Positions 7,806 to 16,303 of a stretch of DNA of 30,506 nucleotides are shown here, in pieces; the stretch's first letter is position 1; every line of letters starts with the position of its first letter. The DNA is from CAYYMH01 sp964472785. GTDB lineage: Bacteria; Zhuqueibacterota; Zhuqueibacteria; Thermofontimicrobiales; Thermofontimicrobiaceae. The DNA is taken from positions 1 through 30,506 of the forward strand of contig CAYYMH010000051.1 of assembly GCA_964472785.1 (NCBI GenBank), read 5' to 3'. Made by a program: the position numbers and the translations under genes. Below the pieces are notes generated by a model that worked only from the letters and a program-made list of their open reading frames with translations, did not search any database and was not told the DNA's origin.

Positions 7806-8444
7806 TTAATGAAAACCCATGCGAACGCCGACGCGGAAGCCGATGCCGGACAGATCAACTTCATAGCGAGTCGGAGAATCCTCGTCGTTCTTTTTATCAC
7901 GGCTTACTTTTGTGCCATCATAAAACGCCTCGGCGATAAACGAAGAGCGACTGCCGACGCGGTACATGATTCCGCCACCCACAATCCATTTGAAACCGCT
8001 GTAAAATCTGCTTGTACTATTATCACCGTAAACTGTTTCTTTGCTGAATAACATGGAATAACCAAGACCACCACTGGCGAAATAATCCAAATATCTGCCG
8101 GCAGGGAATTTAATATTGACTACACCATAGACCGGTAAAATATTGGTCGTAAATTCCGCATCGGTGCGAATTTCATTTTCAACGATCCCGTCATCAGAAA
8201 CCTGCTCAGCAATGGTTGTTTCTTCGGTGTGTGTTTTTCGAAAATAATCAACGCCGATACCAATATCGACAGCCTCATCGACTATCCAGGAATAATTACC
8301 ACCAAAAATGAACCCTGCTTTGGCACCTTTCGGATTAAAATATCCTGCTTTCAAAGTCGTTGCTGAAAGCGCTTGCGCTTGCACACTTGAGGTCACAAAA
8401 AATCCCATAATGGCAATCAGACAAAGAATGGTCAGTTTTTTCAT
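7806..8444 (-). CDS. outer-membrane beta-barrel protein (porin-like)
   Basis: A 212-aa exported protein. A clear signal peptide (1-23, ending V-Q-A-Q) is followed by alternating aromatic/Gly strands typical of an 8-strand barrel of the OmpX/OmpW-like 'outer membrane protein beta-barrel' class, such as GYFNPKG, FIFGGNYSW, YFASGGLGYSM, FKWIVGGGIMYRV and IGFRVGVRMGFH at the C terminus. An acidic, poorly conserved stretch (about 70-95) would be an outer loop. No ligand can be deduced. AGGAGG-type ribosome site 8 bases before the ATG. It has its own promoter (8479-8507) and a stem-loop downstream, so it is likely monocistronic. Confidence 0.82.
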   Translation of the reverse strand: MKKLTILCLIAIMGFFVTSSVQAQALSATTLKAGYFNPKGAKAGFIFGGNYSWIVDEAVDIGIGVDYFRKTHTEETTIAEQVSDDGIVENEIRTDAEFTTNILPVYGVVNIKFPAGRYLDYFASGGLGYSMLFSKETVYGDNSTSRFYSGFKWIVGGGIMYRVGSRSSFIAEAFYDGTKVSRDKKNDEDSPTRYEVDLSGIGFRVGVRMGFH

Positions 8445-8818
8445 AGCTTTTTCCTCCGTTTATAATTTTTGATATGTTATATTATTAAATATTTAGTTAA
8501 AAGTCAAGCGAAAATATCACGAATAAAAAGTAATTGTTTAAATGCACCCTTTTTTAATACAGTGAAACGTGTTTCACATAATTTTGTTACAATTATTTTT
8601 TGCTATTCAGCCACGGAACCCCAGAGAAAACAGAGAGAAGATTCTATAGAGGATTGTTAATCCGAATTATTCTTAACGTAGCAGCGGGCTATAAACATAT
8701 TAAATCATCCATTCAAAGCCGCGAAGAAAACAAAGTTTGTCATATTACTCATTTTTTGAAGGCTTGGCGGATTTGTGTGAGTTTGTTAAAATATGATTTG
8801 TTTAGACGATTGTTAAAG
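8445..8818. other. 374-base intergenic region between the barrel gene and sigma factor gene
   Basis: Holds the barrel-gene promoter on its left side. Around 8609-8665 is a purine-rich stretch (CCACGGAACCCCAGAGAAAA, then CAGAGAGAAGATTC) followed by a small hairpin GGATT-gtt-AATCC (about 8652-8664). A second CGCGAAGAAAACAAAG motif lies near 8719-8734. Open frames here lack ribosome sites and overlap the sigma factor gene antisense, so I call no gene. Confidence 0.6.
8479..8507 (-). promoter_or_regulatory. sigma-70 promoter of the outer-membrane barrel gene
   Basis: Read on the - strand: TTGACT (8507-8502), 17 bases, then TAATAT (8484-8479). It lies 35 bases upstream of the ATG at 8444. Confidence 0.65.
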
Positions 8819-9691
8819 CTATCCCAAATAACTTCTCAGCGGACGGCTTCTGGATGCGTGTCTCAATCGCCGGAGGGCTTTTTCTTTGATTTGGCGAACT
8901 CTTTCTCTGGTTAATTGGAAATATTCACCAATTTCTTCCAGGGTCAAAGGTGTTTCGGAATTAAGGCCGAAGTATAGTTTCACGACTTCTGCTTCTCTTT
9001 CTGTTAAGGTGTCTAAGGCGCGCCTTAATTCAATTTTTAAGGATTCACTAATCAAAGTGTTATCAGGGGAGGGTTGCTCCTGATTTTCAATGATGTCCAG
9101 TAACCGGTTTTCTTCTTCTTCACTGAATGGCGCATCCAGAGAAAGATGTTTACCGGAGCGCTGGATGGTGTCGGCCACTTCGAAGTCACTAATTTCCAAC
9201 TGTTCTGCAATTTCTTGGGGAGAAGGCTCTCGCTCGAATTCCTGTTCCAATTCGCTGAACGCCTTACCGATTTTGTTCATTGTGCCGACACGATTTAGTG
9301 GCAACCGGACGATCCTTGACTGTTCAGCCAGCGCCTGTAAAATCGATTGACGAATCCACCACACTGCATAGGAAATAAATTTGAAACCGCGGGTTTCGTC
9401 GAACCGGTTCGCTGCTTTAATGAGCCCGAGATTTCCCTCGTTGATCAGATCGCCCAAAGACAGACCTTGATTCTGGTACTGCTTAGCCACACTAACAACA
9501 AATCGCAGGTTGGCTTTGGTTATCGTTTCCAAAGCTTCTTCGTCGCCGTCTCGAACTTTTTTGGCTAAATTGATTTCATCTTCGGGAGAAAGCAGGGGGA
9601 CTTCCCCAATTTCTTGAAGGTATTGATCCAAACATTGTTCAGTTCTAAAGCGGAATCGGTTGGGACTTTTTAACATTGATTGCCCTCGCAC
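8819..9691 (-). CDS. rpoD: RNA polymerase sigma factor, sigma-70 family (primary/RpoD-like)
   Basis: A 290-aa sigma factor with regions 1.2 to 4.2 in order: 1.2 (LDQYLQEIGEVPLLSPEDE), 2.1-2.4 (about 55-130: ANLRFVVSVAKQY, GDLINEGNLGLIKA, FDETRGFKFISYAVWWIRQSI), 3 (EREPSPQEIAEQL) and 4.1-4.2 (LTEREAEVVKLYFGL, LTLEEIGEYFQLTRERVRQIKEKAL). The region 2.4 and 4.2 signatures fit recognition of TATAAT and TTGACA. It lacks the long region 1.1 of proteobacterial RpoD, as do primary sigmas of Bacteroidetes and relatives, so it is either the housekeeping sigma or a close group 2 relative. Start: the longest frame begins at a GTG (9691), but the ATG at 9676 has GAGGG six bases upstream and is preferred. 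Confidence 0.93.
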   Translation of the reverse strand: MRGQSMLKSPNRFRFRTEQCLDQYLQEIGEVPLLSPEDEINLAKKVRDGDEEALETITKANLRFVVSVAKQYQNQGLSLGDLINEGNLGLIKAANRFDETRGFKFISYAVWWIRQSILQALAEQSRIVRLPLNRVGTMNKIGKAFSELEQEFEREPSPQEIAEQLEISDFEVADTIQRSGKHLSLDAPFSEEEENRLLDIIENQEQPSPDNTLISESLKIELRRALDTLTEREAEVVKLYFGLNSETPLTLEEIGEYFQLTRERVRQIKEKALRRLRHASRSRPLRSYLG

Positions 9692-9718
9692 AAAAGCATC
9701 TATTGATGATGTAGTTTA

Positions 9719-9747
9719 AATATAATGATTTTTTTGATTTTTGTCAA
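9719..9747 (-). promoter_or_regulatory. sigma-70 promoter of the sigma factor gene
   Basis: Read on the - strand: perfect TTGACA (9747-9742), 17-base spacer, TATATT (9724-9719). It lies about 43 bases upstream of the ATG at 9676. Confidence 0.75.
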
Positions 9748-10218
9748 TATGATTTTTTTATTTTATTTCCATTGTCACTGGATTTTTTTTTAATTTTGAT
9801 TGAGTTCTTGAGTTGTATCAACACAAAAACTCATGAAAAATTCAGGTACAATTGACGACACAAAAATTACAATTTTCGGCGGGAAAAAATACAATTCAGT
9901 TGGTATGTCACATCAATGAATGTTCGCATTGTAAAGGGGGCGTTGATTTCAAATTTACCTTGATTTTTAGAGTTTTTATCCTTAAAATTGATTTATTATC
10001 ATGTTCATTAAATATAAATACGAATGATCTGTTGGGTTTTAATTTTTTATATATTTAGACCGTAGGGGATTCACATGTGAATCCCTTACAGTTGAAAAAT
10101 CTTTCTATTTGAGGCTGATGTTTTCTACTCGTCATCCTCATTTTAAATCCAACAGCATCATTTTTTTTAAGAAGGACTTAAAAAGTTTAAATCGATGGAA
10201 AATTTGTGAGGAGAAGAA
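9748..10218. other. intergenic region between divergent units
   Basis: About 470 bases between the sigma factor promoter and the beta-lactamase-like gene. I see no gene: an open frame at 9852-10058 lacks a proper start and ribosome site. It contains the 28-base palindrome at 10062-10089. The ribosome site GAGGAG for the gene at 10219 is at its right end. Confidence 0.6.
10062..10089. repeat. REP-like intergenic palindrome
   Basis: A perfect 20-base palindrome (10066-10085, GGGATTCACA and its complement) is extended on both sides to GTAG...TTAC with one G-T pair. The GTAGGGG start recalls short palindromic elements scattered between genes in other bacteria. No T-run follows, so a terminator is unlikely. 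One copy in this window. Confidence 0.5.
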
Positions 10219-11124
10219 ATGAGAAACTCGTTGATATTAATTTTAACTGGAGCCCTATTTATGGTAAATACGTGTAGCAAAAAACCGGCGAGTATGGATG
10301 AATTAAAAAACATTCTCATTGAAAAAGTGAATGAATCAGAAGGAATAATCGCGATTGCATTTGAGGATCTGAAGACCGGAGATCAAATATTCATCAATGA
10401 AAAAATTGAAATGCACGCTGCCAGCACAATGAAAGTGCCTGTTATGATTGAAGTCTTTAAACAAGCTGAACAAGGTAATTTCAATTTAGACGATTCCATC
10501 TCAATAAAAAACGAATTCACAAGCATTGTTGATAGTAGTAAATTCGTTATGAGTTTCGAGGAGGATAGTGATGATGTGGTTTATCAATACATCGGCAAAA
10601 AAATGGCAATTTACGATCTCATTTATCAGATGATTACAGTTAGCAGCAATTTCGCGACGAACATTTTGATTGATTTAGTGGAAGCAGAGAATGTCATGGA
10701 AACGATGCAGGAAATTGATGCTCGTGACATAAAAGTCCTGCGGGGTGTCGAAGATATCAAAGCTTACGAAAAAGGAATGAATAATACAACGACAGCCTAT
10801 GATATGCTTTTAGTGATGAAAGCTATCGCTAACAAGGCGGTCGTGACTGATAAAGCCTGTCAAGAAATGATCGACATTTTAGCAGATCAAAAATTTACGG
10901 ACAAAATTCCGGCGCTGCTGCCTTCGGATGTCAGGGTTGCTAACAAAACTGGTTCGATCACTGAAATTGATCACGACGCTGCCATTGTTTATCTGAAGCC
11001 GGCACAGGCGTATGTCTTGGTCGTTTTAACCAAAGGCATTAAAGATCACAAACAGGCGCAGAATCAAATTGCTGAAATCTCAAAGATGATTTATGATACT
11101 GTCAAAAATCAAGCTGATAACTGA
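10219..11124 (+). CDS. class A beta-lactamase-like serine hydrolase, probable lipoprotein
   Basis: A 301-aa exported serine hydrolase of the beta-lactamase/transpeptidase fold. The three classical elements are present: S69-T-M-K72 (AASTMK), S142-S-N144 (replacing SDN) and K243-T-G245 (ANKTGS). A Glu at 178 lies roughly where the class A omega-loop Glu166 would be, but the E-x-x-L-N motif is not intact, so real beta-lactam hydrolysis is uncertain. The N terminus is hydrophobic and ends V-N-T-C (C19), an imperfect lipobox, so the protein may be lipid-anchored. Ribosome site GAGGAG is well placed. The CDF gene follows after 54 bases, probably cotranscribed. Alternatives are a peptidoglycan carboxypeptidase or an esterase. 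Confidence 0.85.
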   Translation: MRNSLILILTGALFMVNTCSKKPASMDELKNILIEKVNESEGIIAIAFEDLKTGDQIFINEKIEMHAASTMKVPVMIEVFKQAEQGNFNLDDSISIKNEFTSIVDSSKFVMSFEEDSDDVVYQYIGKKMAIYDLIYQMITVSSNFATNILIDLVEAENVMETMQEIDARDIKVLRGVEDIKAYEKGMNNTTTAYDMLLVMKAIANKAVVTDKACQEMIDILADQKFTDKIPALLPSDVRVANKTGSITEIDHDAAIVYLKPAQAYVLVVLTKGIKDHKQAQNQIAEISKMIYDTVKNQADN

Positions 11125-11178
11125 TCGTTTTTTTTTAATAATTTGAAATTTTATCAATAAACTCAAAAAGATTTTTAC

Positions 11179-12084
11179 GTGGATAAAGAGAAATCAAATT
11201 CGGACAACTGCCGCCCTGTCAGATTAATTACTTACTGGGGAATGGCGGGAAACATTTTTTTGTCAATCATCAAAATAAGTGTCGGATGGATCATAAACTC
11301 AGTAGCTTTAGTTGCTGATGGCTTTCATTCGATTTCGGATTTGGTGACAGACTTCGTGGTTATTTTTTCCAATAGAGCTGCAAATCGCCCTCCCGATTCG
11401 ACGCATCCCTACGGACACGGAAAGTTCGAAACATGCGGAACTTTGGTCATCGGATTAATACTTCTCCTGATTGGAGGAAATATCGGGTGGTCAGCGTTGA
11501 GTTCATTGATTCGTCAGGAAGAAAATTTTCCGGGACCGATGGTTGTTGTGATTGCTGCAATTTCTGTGGTTTTGAAAGAAATTTTATTCAGAGTAACCCG
11601 CAAGGTCGCGAAAAATGTTGACAGCCCGTCTCTTTACGCCAATGCCTGGCATCATCGTTCTGATGCACTATCTTCTATTGCAGTATTGCTGGGTGGATGC
11701 ATCAGTTTGTTTGGCTACGGCTATGGCGATCAAATCGCAGGTTTGATTGTCGGAATCATGGTCATGGCAGTTGCGGGCAAAATTCTTTTTCGATCTATCA
11801 AAGAGCTTTCCGAACATGCCGTGGATGGTGAAATCATTCGTCAAATTGAACAGGTTTTAAATGAGCACCAAAAAATTGCCGAGTGGCATAAATTGAGAAC
11901 ACGAAAAATCGGGTCGGAGATGTTTATCGATATGCACATTTTAGTTGATCCGCAATTATCGGTTCGACAGAGCCACAAGCTGACAGAACAGATCGAAAAC
12001 CAAATCAAAAACAAGGTCTCACATCCGGCAAATATACTGATCCATGTTGAACCGAACAGTCATGAGATGATAAAAAAAGAATAG
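11179..12084 (+). CDS. cation diffusion facilitator (CDF) family metal transporter
   Basis: A 301-aa inner-membrane exporter of divalent metals (Zn, Fe, Mn, Co or Cd) driven by proton exchange. Six helices span about 20-210. The transport site is formed by H50-x3-D54 (FHSISDLVTD, helix 2) and H158-x3-D162 (WHHRSDALSS, helix 5). The H-P-Y-G-H-G-K-F-E motif (76-84) between helices 2 and 3 is typical. The C-terminal cytoplasmic domain (about 212-295) has the metal-sensing fold, with HKLRTRKIGSEMFIDMHILVD and ILIHVEP. The start is a GTG; the ribosome site is weak, but the next ATG (residue 22) would cut into helix 1. Metal specificity cannot be assigned. Confidence 0.93.
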   Translation: MDKEKSNSDNCRPVRLITYWGMAGNIFLSIIKISVGWIINSVALVADGFHSISDLVTDFVVIFSNRAANRPPDSTHPYGHGKFETCGTLVIGLILLLIGGNIGWSALSSLIRQEENFPGPMVVVIAAISVVLKEILFRVTRKVAKNVDSPSLYANAWHHRSDALSSIAVLLGGCISLFGYGYGDQIAGLIVGIMVMAVAGKILFRSIKELSEHAVDGEIIRQIEQVLNEHQKIAEWHKLRTRKIGSEMFIDMHILVDPQLSVRQSHKLTEQIENQIKNKVSHPANILIHVEPNSHEMIKKE

Positions 12085-12106
12085 ATGATTTTTATCAAAT
12101 TATGAA

Positions 12107-12135
12107 TTGACAATTAGGTTTATTTTTATTATATT
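12107..12135 (+). promoter_or_regulatory. sigma-70 promoter of pepD
   Basis: Perfect TTGACA (12107-12112), 17-base spacer and TATATT (12130-12135). It gives a leader of about 155 bases with a possible hairpin, TTCCATC (12173-12179) facing GATGGAA (12203-12209). Confidence 0.7.
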
Positions 12136-12296
12136 GTCTTATTGATTAAGAAATTTAAATAATAGATATCCCTTCCATCTTGAATTTCAACTGTGCTCCA
12201 TGGATGGAATGCTGTGTAAAGATTACGCTAATATCGCGACATGAATTCCGATTTATGAAGGGGTTGAAAAGTTATCATTAAAAATAGGAGTTTAAT

Positions 12297-13748
12297 ATGG
12301 ACATTGCTCATGAGAAGACGAAGCAAGTGTTAAAATGGTTTGAAGAAATTACAAAAATACCGCGCTGTTCCAAAAAAGAGGACAAAATTGCTGAATGGTT
12401 GACAAATTGGGCAAAGGAAAACGGATTTGAGACAAAAATTGATAAAGTCAAAAATACGGTGATCAAAGTTCCTGCTTCTCCGGGATTTGAGGATTACCCA
12501 ACTGTTGTGCTACAAGGTCACATGGATATGGTTTGTGAAAAGACACCGGACTCAGATCACGATTTTTCCAAAGACCCGATAAAATTGGTTTACGAAGGCG
12601 AATGGCTGACAGCAGATAAAACAACCCTTGGCGCTGACAACGGTATTGCCATTGCCATGGCGATGGCAATCGCGCTGGACGAAGATGTTAAACATCCACC
12701 GCTGGAATTGCTTTTTACAGTTGATGAAGAAACCGGCTTGACAGGGGCAAATGAATTGCAACCCGGATTTATCGATGGTCGGATTTTGATGAATATCGAC
12801 TCAGAAGATGAAGGGGTTTTTACTGTTGGCTGTGCTGGCGGTGTAAACACGTATTCGACAGTTCCGTTCCAATCTGAAAACATTCCTTCGGGGCACAAAG
12901 TTTATAAAATTACCGCCGGCGGAATGAAAGGCGGACACTCCGGTATCGATATTGAATTGGAAAGAGCCAATGCCATCAGAGTCGTTGGTCGGACATTGAG
13001 TCAACTTTTACAGACAGATGTCGATTTTCGAATTGCCGACATCAAAGGCGGAAGCGCTCACAATGCAATTCCGAGAGATGCTGAAGTCACAATCACATTT
13101 CCGGCGAATCAACTTGATAAAGTGAAGGAAAGCGTAGCAGAATGTCAGAACACTTTCAAAACTGAATTTAAAAATACAGATCCGGAATTGAGCCTTTCAG
13201 TGAAAGAAGCGGATACCAAGAATAAGGTCTCCACAAAAGATGCAACTCAGAAAATTGTTGATTTTATTATAACAATGCCGCACGGAGTGGATGCTATGTC
13301 AACTGACATTAAAGACCTGGTTGAAACATCGAACAACTTTGCAAACATTAAAATCGAAGATGGTGCTGTAAAAACCCTGTCCAGCCAGCGCAGTTCAGTT
13401 GTTTCTCGATTAAATGCACACTCCAATAAAATTGAAGCTGTGGCTCGATTAGCCGGTGGTGAGGCAAAAAGCGGCGATGGCTATCCGCCCTGGCCGCCGA
13501 ACATGGATTCTAAACTATTGAAGAAAAGCACCGAGCTTTATGAAAAATTATACAACAAAAAGCCGGTGGTTGAAGTTATTCACGCCGGATTGGAATGTGG
13601 TATTATCGGCGACAAATATGAAGGTATGGATATGATTTCGATAGGACCGACGATTGAGAATCCGCATTCTCCGGACGAAAGAGTGAATGTAACTACGATC
13701 GGTCAGGTTTGGGATTTTATGGCGGAGCTGTTCAAAGAATTGAAATAG
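12297..13748 (+). CDS. pepD: aminoacyl-histidine dipeptidase (peptidase M20C, PepD)
   Basis: Cytosolic dinuclear zinc dipeptidase, 483 aa, the normal PepD length, cleaving Xaa-His and many other dipeptides. Metal and catalytic residues are visible: H75 and D77 (GHMDMV), the bridging D114 (LGADNG), catalytic E144 and ligand E145 (DEETGLTGA), D168 (NIDSEDEG) and H457 (ENPHSPDER). The lid/dimerisation domain lies between about 185 and 380, with GGHSGIDI and GGSAHNAIPR typical of M20C. Ribosome site GGAG precedes the ATG. It has its own strong promoter and a good terminator, so it is a single-gene unit. Confidence 0.95.
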   Translation: MDIAHEKTKQVLKWFEEITKIPRCSKKEDKIAEWLTNWAKENGFETKIDKVKNTVIKVPASPGFEDYPTVVLQGHMDMVCEKTPDSDHDFSKDPIKLVYEGEWLTADKTTLGADNGIAIAMAMAIALDEDVKHPPLELLFTVDEETGLTGANELQPGFIDGRILMNIDSEDEGVFTVGCAGGVNTYSTVPFQSENIPSGHKVYKITAGGMKGGHSGIDIELERANAIRVVGRTLSQLLQTDVDFRIADIKGGSAHNAIPRDAEVTITFPANQLDKVKESVAECQNTFKTEFKNTDPELSLSVKEADTKNKVSTKDATQKIVDFIITMPHGVDAMSTDIKDLVETSNNFANIKIEDGAVKTLSSQRSSVVSRLNAHSNKIEAVARLAGGEAKSGDGYPPWPPNMDSKLLKKSTELYEKLYNKKPVVEVIHAGLECGIIGDKYEGMDMISIGPTIENPHSPDERVNVTTIGQVWDFMAELFKELK

Positions 13749-13770
13749 CTTTAAAATATATTTAAAATTA

Positions 13771-13807
13771 AAGAGGAATGGGATTTGACCTATTCCTCTT
13801 TTTTTAT
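13771..13807. terminator. bidirectional intrinsic terminator between pepD and mazG-like gene
   Basis: AAGAGGAAT (13771-13779) pairs with ATTCCTCTT (13792-13800), extended by one G-T and two G-C pairs around a 6-base loop. A long T-run follows on the + strand (13799-13805), and a shorter T-rich stretch on the - strand. It separates two convergent genes. Confidence 0.85.
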
Positions 13808-14154
13808 TTTAACTTCTTGTTATTTTTGTGTCTCTCGGCGTCTCGTTGTGTCCGTTTTTCCATCCCCTTCCAAAATGCGCTCGTCAAATCGACGCCGGTT
13901 TGATTGGCGATGCAAACACAGACAAATAAAATGTCCGATAGTTCTTCGGCGATATCCTTGTCACGATCCGATGTTTTGAAACTTTGATCGCCATAAGTTC
14001 TGGACATAATTCGAGCCAATTCTCCGACCTCTTCCACCAGTTGCGCCAGATTTGTAAGCTCAGAGAAATAACGAACGCCAACCGATTGAATCCATTGGTC
14101 AACAACTTTCTGACATTCGGCAAGAGTAATCTGTTTCATCGTAATGAACCTCAC
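13804..14154 (-). CDS. MazG-like nucleotide pyrophosphohydrolase
   Basis: A 116-aa all-alpha NTP pyrophosphohydrolase of the MazG/dUTPase-like superfamily, which turns (d)NTPs into (d)NMPs. The magnesium-binding motifs are E41-E42-x2-E45 (LVEEVGEL) and E71-x2-D74 (EELSDILF). Single-domain length, as in small MazG-like or iMazG proteins. The longest frame begins at a GTG whose GTGA overlaps the mutY stop; an ATG five codons later (14139) has GTGAGG about 9 bases upstream and is equally or more likely. Either way it is translationally coupled to mutY, consistent with removing damaged nucleotides such as oxidised purines. Substrate not determined. Confidence 0.87.
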   Translation of the reverse strand: MRFITMKQITLAECQKVVDQWIQSVGVRYFSELTNLAQLVEEVGELARIMSRTYGDQSFKTSDRDKDIAEELSDILFVCVCIANQTGVDLTSAFWKGMEKRTQRDAERHKNNKKLK

Positions 14155-15242
14155 TTCATAAATTTGTCTGATTCTTTTTTGAGTAATGGTAGGAATTTTA
14201 AATTTGATTTATGAATGGGATAATTATCGAGCTGTTTCAGGTTGACCCAATCAAAATCCTGATGTCCGTTCAACTTAACTGTGCCTGAACGAAATTTGCA
14301 GATTATCACATCAATATTAATCTTAAAATGTGAGTAAGCGTGGCGTACGTTGGTAAGTAGTTTCGCAGGTTCGACATTTAGGTTTACTTTTTCCCGCATT
14401 TCTCGACGACAGGCGTTTAAAGATGATTCGTCCTGGTTCACTTTACCTCCGGGAAATTCCCAGAGACCGCCCAAAAGCCCCGAGTTTTTTCGGTGTACGA
14501 TTAAAACTTTATTATTTTTAAAGATCACACCGACGACAATTTTGTAGCTGGGGACTTGCTTCTTTTTTTCAATCACAGGAAATTGGTCTTGCGTTTGGTT
14601 TTGAAATGACTGACAGAAGCGAGACACTGGGCACTGCGCACATAATGGATTGCGCGGTCGACAAATCGTGGCGCCAAGCTCCATCAGCGCCTGATTGAAA
14701 TTTCCGGCATCCGGCTCGAATAACAAATCTTGTGCGATCTGTTTCATTTCCTTTTGAGCCTTTGTATTTTGAATCGGCGCGCCAATTTGAAACAAGCGGG
14801 AATAGACTCTTTTGACATTACCATCAACGACAGCCAGCGGCTCACCAAATGCCTGGCTTAAAACTGCCGAAGCAATGTATTCTCCAACTCCGGGCAGCTT
14901 GAGAAAATCTTCGTAATTTTTCGGAATAGATCCTTCTTTTTCCTCAACAATAATTTTGGCCGCCCGATGCAAATTCCTTGCACGGGCATAATACCCCATA
15001 CCTTCCCAGATTTTTAGAACCGAATTCAAATCTGCTTTTGCCAGGGTGAAGATGTCAGGAAAACGAACCATAAATCTGTTGTAATAATCAATGACTTTGA
15101 CGACTTGCGTTTGTTGCAGCATGACTTCGGAAACCCAAATTTTATAGGGGTCGTTTGTTTCGCGCCAGGGGAGTTTTCGCTGATTTTTTTTGAACCAATT
15201 TATTAAGCGAGCTTGGAATTGACGTTTTTCTTTATTTTCCAT
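14151..15242 (-). CDS. mutY: A/G-specific adenine DNA glycosylase MutY
   Basis: Base-excision repair enzyme that removes adenine mispaired with 8-oxoguanine. At 363 aa it is standard length. The catalytic E39 lies in SEVMLQQTQV. The helix-hairpin-helix LPGVGEYIASAV (116-127) and D140 (VVDGNVKRV) follow. The iron-sulfur cluster ligands are C194-x6-C201-x2-C204-x5-C210. The C-terminal Nudix-like domain (about 232-355) reads 8-oxoG; its Nudix box (G266 to L288) keeps R-E but has K285 and N287 where a hydrolase has Glu and Gly, as expected for a recognition-only domain. Middle gene of the exonuclease-mutY-mazG cluster. Confidence 0.96.
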   Translation of the reverse strand: MENKEKRQFQARLINWFKKNQRKLPWRETNDPYKIWVSEVMLQQTQVVKVIDYYNRFMVRFPDIFTLAKADLNSVLKIWEGMGYYARARNLHRAAKIIVEEKEGSIPKNYEDFLKLPGVGEYIASAVLSQAFGEPLAVVDGNVKRVYSRLFQIGAPIQNTKAQKEMKQIAQDLLFEPDAGNFNQALMELGATICRPRNPLCAQCPVSRFCQSFQNQTQDQFPVIEKKKQVPSYKIVVGVIFKNNKVLIVHRKNSGLLGGLWEFPGGKVNQDESSLNACRREMREKVNLNVEPAKLLTNVRHAYSHFKINIDVIICKFRSGTVKLNGHQDFDWVNLKQLDNYPIHKSNLKFLPLLKKESDKFMK

Positions 15243-15315
15243 GTTGTCAGGTGATTAAATAAGGAATGGTTGAATTAAAATGAGAATTATGGATAATTAG
15301 GCTACTTGATTCAGA

Positions 15316-16122
15316 TTAGTCTGTATCGCTGTTATTTTCCGATGCTGCTGCTTTTTTCGGAAATACACCCTGCAAAGCAGATGCAATTATTTGTTGCACC
15401 TCGACTGAAAAGTCCTGTTTTACCATCCATTCCAGATACTCACGGTCAAGCTCGACAACTTTTTTTAAGGGATGACCTTTATATTTGCCAAAGGTAAAAC
15501 AAGCCTCATCTTGTTCCCAGATAAATTTTTTATCCGTGTCAACAAATCGTTCATCACGTTGGTTACAAAATTGGTGGAGTGCCTCGATTTTTTGAGGCAA
15601 GTCATGGTACTTTTCCGATTGTGCTTTGAGAATTTCCAGCGTAGCTTGAGTGTCCTTCAGCGCACTGTGGGCATCTTTTAATTCCTTGTTACAATAAAAC
15701 CGATACGCTGCACTCAAATCTCGCCGTTCTTTTAAGCGGAATATCCTGAGGACATCAATAACCTTCACGTGTTCCGTATTAAATTCAATACCACCGCGTT
15801 TTAATTCATTGATCAAGATCGGTAAATCATAGTTCACAATATTGTAACCTGCCAAATCACAGTTGCTAATAAAGGAGTGGATGTCCGGCGAAATTTCACT
15901 TATCGTTGGCTTATCTATCACATCCAGATTGTTGATGCCGTGAATTTTTGTAGCACCTGCTGGAATCGGAATTTCCGGGTTCACTAAACTTAAGAATGAA
16001 TCGGTTCGGTCATCCGAAAATAATTTTATCATTGCGATTTCAACGATTCGGGCAGTCTGAATATCTAATCCGGTTGTTTCGAGATCGAAAAAAACCAACG
16101 GTCGTGTGAGTTCCAGCTTCAT
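15316..16122 (-). CDS. DnaQ-like DEDDh 3'-5' exonuclease
   Basis: A 268-aa exonuclease of the DnaQ/RNase T superfamily. The metal-binding residues are D13 and E15 (FFDLETTGL), D99 (YNIVNYDLPIL), and H152 and D157 (AHSALKDTQAT), so it is the DEDDh type and probably active. The C-terminal part (about 205-250) has the motif FTFGKYKGHPLKKV followed by EYLEWMVKQDF, a small domain seen at the end of exonuclease X-like proteins. It is not obviously the polymerase III epsilon subunit, because there is no clear alpha-binding tail. It is the first gene before mutY (73-base gap), so a repair role is likely. Confidence 0.88.
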   Translation of the reverse strand: MKLELTRPLVFFDLETTGLDIQTARIVEIAMIKLFSDDRTDSFLSLVNPEIPIPAGATKIHGINNLDVIDKPTISEISPDIHSFISNCDLAGYNIVNYDLPILINELKRGGIEFNTEHVKVIDVLRIFRLKERRDLSAAYRFYCNKELKDAHSALKDTQATLEILKAQSEKYHDLPQKIEALHQFCNQRDERFVDTDKKFIWEQDEACFTFGKYKGHPLKKVVELDREYLEWMVKQDFSVEVQQIIASALQGVFPKKAAASENNSDTD

Positions 16123-16303
16123 CTATCTTTTTCCTCATGATGTTTCACTGATCTATCGGAGCTTCAATTTGCTAATTTTTGAGCCCTGTTTTGATTTTTA
16201 AAAAAACAATTTACTAAATATTCAGCTTGGAGTCAAACATTATTTTGATAAATTTAATCAAATTTGTCAGCCTTAGATTGTCAAGGATTTTTACAGACTT
16301 TGT

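Noticed and set aside
8600..8914. Open frame of about 104 codons on the + strand
   Set aside because: Runs antisense into the sigma factor gene and has no ribosome site.
9852..10058. 68-codon open frame with a C-x2-C-like motif (CSHC)
   Set aside because: No proper start codon or ribosome site, AT-driven composition; treated as chance.
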